This document shows, in pieces, positions 59,400-64,000 of a stretch of 64,000 nt of DNA. Every line of letters begins with the position of its first letter. The first letter of the stretch is position 1. Made by a program: the position numbers and the translations under genes. The stretch comes from Sulfuricaulis sp040901545 (GTDB lineage Bacteria; Pseudomonadota; Gammaproteobacteria; Acidiferrobacterales; Sulfurifustaceae). The notes under the pieces were generated by a model. The model saw nothing but the letters and a program-made list of their open reading frames with translations. It ran no database searches and was not told where the DNA came from. The DNA lies in the NCBI RefSeq assembly GCF_040901545.1, contig NZ_JBBDYL010000031.1:70526-134525 (forward strand). The letters are read 5' to 3'.

Positions 59400-60611
59400 C
59401 TACATGGCGATGATGTCACCGTCGGTGACAAGCTGATTGATTTCCGCCTCGCCATAACCGAATTCACCAAGGATCTCACGGGTGTGTTCGCCAAGCACGG
59501 GGGCGGCGAGGCGAATTTGGGTGGGCGTCTTGGAGAACTTCACCGGTGTTCCCAGCGCCCGGGTGCGGCCTACGCTGCTGTGATTCACTTCCACTACCAT
59601 CCGGCGAGCTTGTACCTGCGGGTTACTGAGGGCTTCGCCGAGTGACAACACCGGTCCGGCGGGGACGCCTGCTTTTTCCAGCCGTTCCAGCCATTCGGAA
59701 GTCGGTCGCTCACGGAAACCCTTGGTGAGTATTTCGATCAATGCCGGCAAATTTTTCATGCGCGTTGCATTGTCAACGAAGCGGGAATCCGAGGCGAGTT
59801 CGGGCATGCCGATGACTTCGGTCAGGCGCAGCCAGTTCGCCTGGTTCGCCGCGCCGATGTTGACCCAGCCATCCGCGGTCTGGATGGCCTGGTAAGGCGC
59901 GCTGATCGGATGTGCGCTGCCGAGGGGGCCTGGCGAGACGCCGGTTGCGAAATAAATGGCGGACGGCCAGGCCGTGTGTACCATGCTGGCCTCGAGCAGA
60001 GAGGTATCGACACGTTGACCTTCCCCGGTCTTAAGGCGATGGATGTAGGCGGCCAAGATACCCATGGCGGCGAGTATGCCGGCTGTGATGTCTCCCAGCG
60101 GCACGCCGGCCTTGATCGGCGGCCGACCCGGCCCTTCGCCGGTAAGGCCCATCACGCCGCTGATTCCCTGGGCGATCAAATCGAATCCGGCGCGATCGGC
60201 ATACGGCCCGGTGCCGCCGAATCCGGTGATATCGCAGTATATGAGCCCGGGATTGTCTTGCCGCAAGGAATCGAATCCCAATCCCAGTCGTTCCATCGTG
60301 CCGGGACGGAAATTTTCGATCACCACGTCGGCGGTGCGCAGGATCTTGCGCAGCACCGCTTTGCCGGCCTCGGATTTGAGATTGATCGCGGTGCCTCGTT
60401 TATTGCGATTCAGGATCATGAACGCCGCCGACTCGCTTTTCACCATCGGCGGCGCCATGCGTCGTGAGTCGTCGCCGTCGGGATATTTTTCGACCTTGAT
60501 CACATCCGCGCCCATGTCCGCGAGCATCAGTCCGCAGACCGGTCCCGCCATGATGTGGGCCAGCTCGACAACCTTTAACCCGACCAACGGTCCCGTAGCG
60601 GCATCCGTCAT
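59400..60611 (-). CDS. CaiB/BaiF family CoA transferase
   Basis: This 403-residue class III CoA transferase starts LVGLKVVELAHIMAGPVCGLMLADMGADVIKVE and has the catalytic Asp in VPLGDITAG. It differs from the Frc at 902: it lacks the NVDSLYFTMLNCNKRS wording and the GGGQ loop, so the substrate is a different acid. The enoyl-CoA hydratase and TRAP genes just upstream suggest activation of an imported carboxylate, with the resulting CoA ester hydrated. Confidence 0.88.
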   Translation of the reverse strand: MTDAATGPLVGLKVVELAHIMAGPVCGLMLADMGADVIKVEKYPDGDDSRRMAPPMVKSESAAFMILNRNKRGTAINLKSEAGKAVLRKILRTADVVIENFRPGTMERLGLGFDSLRQDNPGLIYCDITGFGGTGPYADRAGFDLIAQGISGVMGLTGEGPGRPPIKAGVPLGDITAGILAAMGILAAYIHRLKTGEGQRVDTSLLEASMVHTAWPSAIYFATGVSPGPLGSAHPISAPYQAIQTADGWVNIGAANQANWLRLTEVIGMPELASDSRFVDNATRMKNLPALIEILTKGFRERPTSEWLERLEKAGVPAGPVLSLGEALSNPQVQARRMVVEVNHSSVGRTRALGTPVKFSKTPTQIRLAAPVLGEHTREILGEFGYGEAEINQLVTDGDIIAM

Positions 60612-60614
60612 GGG

Positions 60615-61394
60615 TCAACGACCCCGGAAATCGGGTTTGGTCTTGGCGAGGAACGATTGGTAGCCGGTCTTGAAATCCTCGGTGTCATAACAGGCATAGC
60701 CTTCGTTCCGTTCCTGGTCGGTAAGTGGCGTCGGATCCGCCAGGCGGCGGATGAATTTTTTGTGCCAGCGCGCCACCAGTGGCGCGCCGTCGGCGATGCG
60801 CCGTGCCGTGGCGTAGGCCTCTTCTTCGACCTTGTCATCCGCTACAACGCGGTTGACGAGGCCTTTCTGAAACGCCTCCTCGGCGCCGAAAACGCGACCT
60901 TCGAGCAGAATCTCCAGGGTGACCGAGCGTCCCACGAGGTCGAGCAGCGCCTGGATTTCTCCATGGCCGGCGACGAGCCCGAGGCGATTGATCGGAATTC
61001 CGAAACGGCTGGAAGTGCCGCATATGCGCAGGTCGCAAAGCACGGCAATTTCCAGTCCGCCGCCCACGCAGATGCCCTTGATCAACGCCACGGTCGGATG
61101 GCGGCACTCATAAAGCGCCGCGAGCGCGGCATGATGAATTTCCCCATAGGCCTCAGCCTGCGCCGAATTCGAGCGCGCGTGGGCGAATTCGGAAATGTCA
61201 TTGCCCGGGGCAAAGGATTTATCGCCGGCCCCGCGGATCACGATGCAGCGGAGGTTGTCATCGACGGACAGTTCGCGCATCACCTCGCCCAGGCGCTTCC
61301 ACATCGGGCGCGTGAGGGCGTTCAGCTTCTCCGGGCGGTTGAGCACAACCGTGGCAATGGCGCCGTCGCGCCCGACGAGGATGGTGTCGCCCAT
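60615..61394 (-). CDS. Enoyl-CoA hydratase/isomerase family protein (crotonase fold)
   Basis: This 259-residue crotonase-family enzyme shows IATVVLNRPEKLNALTRPMWKRL and the oxyanion-hole segment SFAPGNDISEFAHA. The second half of the site reads ALIKGICVGGGLEIAVLCDLRICG; where classical hydratases have Glu catalytic residues this shows RLGLVAGHGEIQALLDLVG. Its exact reaction is open. It lies three bases before the CoA transferase and ten after dctM, so all belong to one operon. Confidence 0.88.
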   Translation of the reverse strand: MGDTILVGRDGAIATVVLNRPEKLNALTRPMWKRLGEVMRELSVDDNLRCIVIRGAGDKSFAPGNDISEFAHARSNSAQAEAYGEIHHAALAALYECRHPTVALIKGICVGGGLEIAVLCDLRICGTSSRFGIPINRLGLVAGHGEIQALLDLVGRSVTLEILLEGRVFGAEEAFQKGLVNRVVADDKVEEEAYATARRIADGAPLVARWHKKFIRRLADPTPLTDQERNEGYACYDTEDFKTGYQSFLAKTKPDFRGR

Positions 61395-61404
61395 CGGCTA
61401 GGCC

Positions 61405-62688
61405 CTAGCGGTAGAACACGCTCACCAGGCCCAGCGTGACGACGGGCACGTAGGTGATCAGCAGCAGCGTGACCAGCAGCACGCCGATGAACGGGATGTT
61501 GGCCTTGGTCACGTCCCAGACGCTCTCCTTCGCGATCGAGCAGGTGAGCAGTAGGACGCTCGCCACGGGCGGCGTCTGCTGCCCGATCGCGAGGTTGAGC
61601 GTCACGATCACCCCGAAGTGGATCGGATCGATCCCCGCTGCGGTCACCACCGGCATCACGATCGGAACCACCAGGATGATGGCCGCGGCCGAATGCAGGA
61701 ACATGCCGATGATGAGGAAGAAGACGTTCAGGATCGCGAGGATGGCCCATTTCTCGCTCGTGACGGACAGCATCGCCGCCGCGATGCGCTGCGGAAGCTG
61801 TACCTCCGTCAGATACAGGCCGAGCAGGGCCGATGCGGCCACGAGCAGCATCACGGCGCCGGTTTGCACGGCGCCGTCAATGATCGCCTCCCGCAGCCGT
61901 GGCCAGTCGAGCTCGCGGTAGACCAGGCCGCCCACCAGGAGCGCGGCCACCACCGCGAGCGCCGCGCCTTCGGTGGCGGTGACGATGCCCCCGAAGATCC
62001 CGCCCAGGATGATGATGGGGAGCGTGAGCGCCCAGAACGCCTTCTTGAAGGCGCGCCAGAGCTTGCCCCACTGGAAGATCTCCTCCACCGGCCAGTTGTG
62101 CTTGACTGCATACCAGTAGCACAGGGCCATGAAGCCGAATCCCGTGAGCAGGCCGGGCACGATGCCCGCGACGAACATCTGCACGACCGAGGTGCCCGCC
62201 ATGACCGCGTAGAGGATCATGGGGATCGACGGCGGGAGGATGATCGCGAGCGTGGCCGTGGAGGAGGTCACCGCGGCCGTGAAGGGACCCGGGTACCCGC
62301 GCGCCTTCATGGCCGGCATGATGATGGAGGCGGTTGCGGCCACGCCCGCGACCGCCGAGCCCGAGATCTCCGCGAAGAACATGTGGCTCAACACGTTCAC
62401 CTGGGCGAGCGCTCCCCTCACCCAGCCCACGAGCGCCTGGCAGAAGTCGATGAGCCGGTGCGAGATCCCCGAGGTGTTCATGATCGCCGCCGCGAGGATG
62501 AAGAGCGGGATCGCGATGAGCGGAAAGCTGGTCGCGCCCTGGTAGAGCGCGATCGGCACGTTGGGCAGGCTCGCGACGCCCTGGGTCGCGAGCATCGCCG
62601 CGACCGCCGCGATGCAAAGCGCCACGGCGATCGGGACGTTGATCAGCACCAGGCCGACGACGCACAGCAGGACGAGGAACCCGGTCAC
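61405..62688 (-). CDS. dctM: TRAP transporter large permease (DctM)
   Basis: This 427-residue permease has about twelve helices. It starts at GTG 62688 in a four-base overlap (GTGA) with dctQ, with the first helix FLVLLCVVGLVLINVPIAVAL; codons upstream in the frame do not resemble DctM. FAEISGSAVAGVAATASIIMPAMKARGYP and the repeated NLAIGQQTPPVASVLLL are DctM hallmarks. The gene is strikingly GC-rich at third codon positions compared with most of the window. Confidence 0.93.
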   Translation of the reverse strand: MTGFLVLLCVVGLVLINVPIAVALCIAAVAAMLATQGVASLPNVPIALYQGATSFPLIAIPLFILAAAIMNTSGISHRLIDFCQALVGWVRGALAQVNVLSHMFFAEISGSAVAGVAATASIIMPAMKARGYPGPFTAAVTSSTATLAIILPPSIPMILYAVMAGTSVVQMFVAGIVPGLLTGFGFMALCYWYAVKHNWPVEEIFQWGKLWRAFKKAFWALTLPIIILGGIFGGIVTATEGAALAVVAALLVGGLVYRELDWPRLREAIIDGAVQTGAVMLLVAASALLGLYLTEVQLPQRIAAAMLSVTSEKWAILAILNVFFLIIGMFLHSAAAIILVVPIVMPVVTAAGIDPIHFGVIVTLNLAIGQQTPPVASVLLLTCSIAKESVWDVTKANIPFIGVLLVTLLLITYVPVVTLGLVSVFYR

Positions 62689-63188
62689 GCGTGCCCCCCG
62701 GCGGCCTCGTCCTCGCGGCGCGCTTCGCGCAGCACCTCGGGCAACACCAGCAGCTGGCCCACCACGAACAGGACGGCGCTGATCGGGATCACCGAGTTCG
62801 CCAACGCCACCGGAACATCCGGCAGCGATACCAGCCGGTCGGTGGCGAGGATCTCGAGGATCGAATAGCCCACCCAGGCGAGCAGCACGAAGAAGGCCAG
62901 CGTGCACAGCTGCGCGACCACGGCGGCGGCCACCCGCGGGCCGCGGGGCAGCATCCGCACGACCTCGGGTACGCCCATGTGCGCGTGCTTGAGGACCGCG
63001 AGCGCGGCGCCGTAAAACGTCACCCAGGCGAGCAGGATGGTGGCGACTTCGTCATACCAGACGAGGGAGTGGCCCGAGTAGCGGAAGACCACGCCCGCCA
63101 CCACCTCGGCGGCGAGCGCGGCCATGAGCGCGATGCAGATCCACTCGAGGAAGCGCTCGTATCCCCGGCGGAAGGCCTGCAGCGTCAC
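62685..63188 (-). CDS. dctQ: TRAP transporter small permease (DctQ)
   Basis: This 167-residue four-helix protein has FLEWICIALMAALAAEVVAGVVFRYSGHSLVWYDEVATILLAWVTFYGAA, a common DctQ pattern, and the polar end EVLREARREDEAAGGHA. It is coupled to dctM by a four-base overlap and follows dctP by three bases. GC content is high as in its neighbours. Confidence 0.9.
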   Translation of the reverse strand: MTLQAFRRGYERFLEWICIALMAALAAEVVAGVVFRYSGHSLVWYDEVATILLAWVTFYGAALAVLKHAHMGVPEVVRMLPRGPRVAAAVVAQLCTLAFFVLLAWVGYSILEILATDRLVSLPDVPVALANSVIPISAVLFVVGQLLVLPEVLREARREDEAAGGHA

Positions 63189-63191
63189 CCG

Positions 63192-64000
63192 CTACTTGCC
63201 GAGGGCGACGGCGCGGTCGATCACCTCCTTCGAGCCGGCGACCTCCTTGGCGAACTCCTCGTACACCGGCTTGGAGGCGGCGATGAAGGCGTCCTTGTTG
63301 GGCACGTTCGACTTGACTCCCGCGGCCAGGATCTTGTCCAGCAGTTCGGTCTCGGCCTTCTCGGCGACCTCGTACACGTAGGCCTGGGTCTCCTTCGCGG
63401 TGTCCTCGAGGATCTTCCTCACGTCCGGTGGCAGCGAGTCCCACTTCTTGGCGCCAACCGTGGCGTAGGCCGGCGTGTACACGTGGCCGGTTAGCGAGAT
63501 GAACTTCTGCACCTCCTGGAACTTGGCGCTGTAGATCTGCGTGTACGGGTTCTCCTGGCCGTCCATCACCCCCGTCTGCAGCGCCGTGAACACCTCCGAG
63601 AACTTCATCGGCGACGGGTTCGCGCCATAGGCCTGGAACATCTTCACCCGCCATACGCCCTCCGGCACCCGCAGCTTGATGCCCTTGAGGTCCTCGGGCG
63701 TGTTGATCGGGCGCTTGTTGTTGGTGATGTGGCGGTAGCCGTTCTCCCACACCGCGATCACCTTGAGGCCCTTCTTCTCGACGGCCGGCGCGATCCTGGA
63801 CCAGAAGACGTCCTTCTCGATCTTCTTCATGTGGTCGCGGTCCTTCACCAGGTAGGGCATCTCGAAGACACCGAAGATGTCGGCCTCGGAGGACATCACG
63901 GTGGAGGGCAGGGCGATGTCCACGGTGCCGAGCTTCAACTTCTGTAGCAGCTCCTTGTCGCCGCCCAGCTGGCTCGAGCCGTAGACCACGACCTTCGCCT
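63192..64000 (-). CDS. dctP: TRAP transporter solute-binding protein (DctP), N-terminus outside the window
   Basis: This is the C-terminal 269 or so residues of a periplasmic DctP protein; the frame stays open to the end of the window, so the signal peptide lies beyond it. SSQLGGDKELLQKLKLGTVDIALPST, the conserved arginine in IKLRVPEGVWR and GVMDGQENPYTQIY are typical. The ligand should be a carboxylate. It is the first gene here of the TRAP-hydratase-CoA transferase operon. Confidence 0.92.
   Translation of the reverse strand, partial: AKVVVYGSSQLGGDKELLQKLKLGTVDIALPSTVMSSEADIFGVFEMPYLVKDRDHMKKIEKDVFWSRIAPAVEKKGLKVIAVWENGYRHITNNKRPINTPEDLKGIKLRVPEGVWRVKMFQAYGANPSPMKFSEVFTALQTGVMDGQENPYTQIYSAKFQEVQKFISLTGHVYTPAYATVGAKKWDSLPPDVRKILEDTAKETQAYVYEVAEKAETELLDKILAAGVKSNVPNKDAFIAASKPVYEEFAKEVAGSKEVIDRAVALGK

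Noticed and set aside
61618..62868. A 416-codon open frame on the plus strand opposite dctM
   Set aside because: It is antisense to a convincing DctM and is rich in Arg, Asp, His and Gly, as expected from the reverse strand of very GC-rich coding DNA. No ribosome site or family similarity.
1..64000. CRISPR arrays, tRNA/rRNA genes, prophage, integrase or transposase genes
   Set aside because: No direct-repeat arrays with spacers, no cloverleaf-like or rRNA-like segments and no recombinase motifs were seen on reading either strand; a tRNA or covariance scan was not possible here.

Overview
The window looks like chromosome from a metabolically versatile proteobacterium, most likely beta- or gammaproteobacterial. 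Supporting signs are a three-subunit proton-translocating transhydrogenase (pntAA/pntAB/pntB), a Tat-exported membrane formate dehydrogenase with DUF3305/DUF3306 and a TorD-type chaperone, several ABC transporters for amino acids, and sigma-54 control. I saw no rRNA, tRNA, CRISPR array, phage or transposase gene. Most of the window is moderately GC-rich. The last 2.6 kb (about 61,400-64,000) is clearly richer in GC and may have a different history.

Layout. 1-4.4 kb: end of a ThDP-dependent C-C lyase, a formyl-CoA transferase and an NDP-forming acyl-CoA synthetase, which together suggest oxalate or 2-hydroxyacyl-CoA turnover yielding formyl-CoA and formate. 5-7.8 kb: transhydrogenase. 8.1-10.2 kb: a chemoreceptor signalling domain fused to a DctP-type solute-binding domain. 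10.6-14.2 kb: a fumarylacetoacetate-hydrolase-family enzyme, then the molybdenum-cofactor genes mobA-mobB-moeA on the minus strand. 14.7-18.6 kb: sigma-54 response regulator, sensor kinase and DUF6494. 18.8-25 kb: Glt-type amino-acid ABC transporter, MaoC, a frameshifted hydrolase/OsmC gene and an aminotransferase. 25.6-34.3 kb: branched-chain amino-acid ABC operon, AzlCD, an MFS carrier and a DmlA/tartrate-dehydrogenase-type enzyme. 34.4-51.4 kb: formate dehydrogenase island (regulator-fdhD-moaA divergent from DUF3305-DUF3306-ferredoxin, then torD-like, Tat peptide, fdhA, fdhB, lipoprotein, fdhC), followed by sodC, moaD, moaE, an ankyrin protein, a Rieske-like Tat protein, DUF6505 and a degenerate biotin/lipoate-ligase-like protein. 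51.4-56.5 kb: methyltransferase and a second Liv-type ABC operon. 56.9-59.3 kb: dinG-like helicase and pgpA. 59.4-64 kb: CoA transferase, enoyl-CoA hydratase and a TRAP transporter.

How it fits together. Formate made from formyl-CoA could be oxidised by the periplasmic formate dehydrogenase, whose bis-MGD cofactor needs moaA, moaD, moaE, moeA, mobA, mobB and FdhD, all present here. The most interesting signal is in the non-coding DNA. Near-consensus -24/-12 (sigma-54) promoters with exact GG-N10-GC spacing lie in front of the mob operon (minus strand), moaA-fdhD-regulator (minus strand), the DUF3305 operon (plus strand) and the torD-fdhABC operon (plus strand). Each has, 95-165 bp upstream of the predicted start, one or two related 17-bp imperfect palindromes of the type TGGGACAAATTGATCCA. 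The mob operon shares its upstream region with a two-component system that has the sigma-54 activator motif. I infer a dedicated sigma-54 regulon that couples cofactor synthesis to formate dehydrogenase. This rests on reading by eye and has not been tested.
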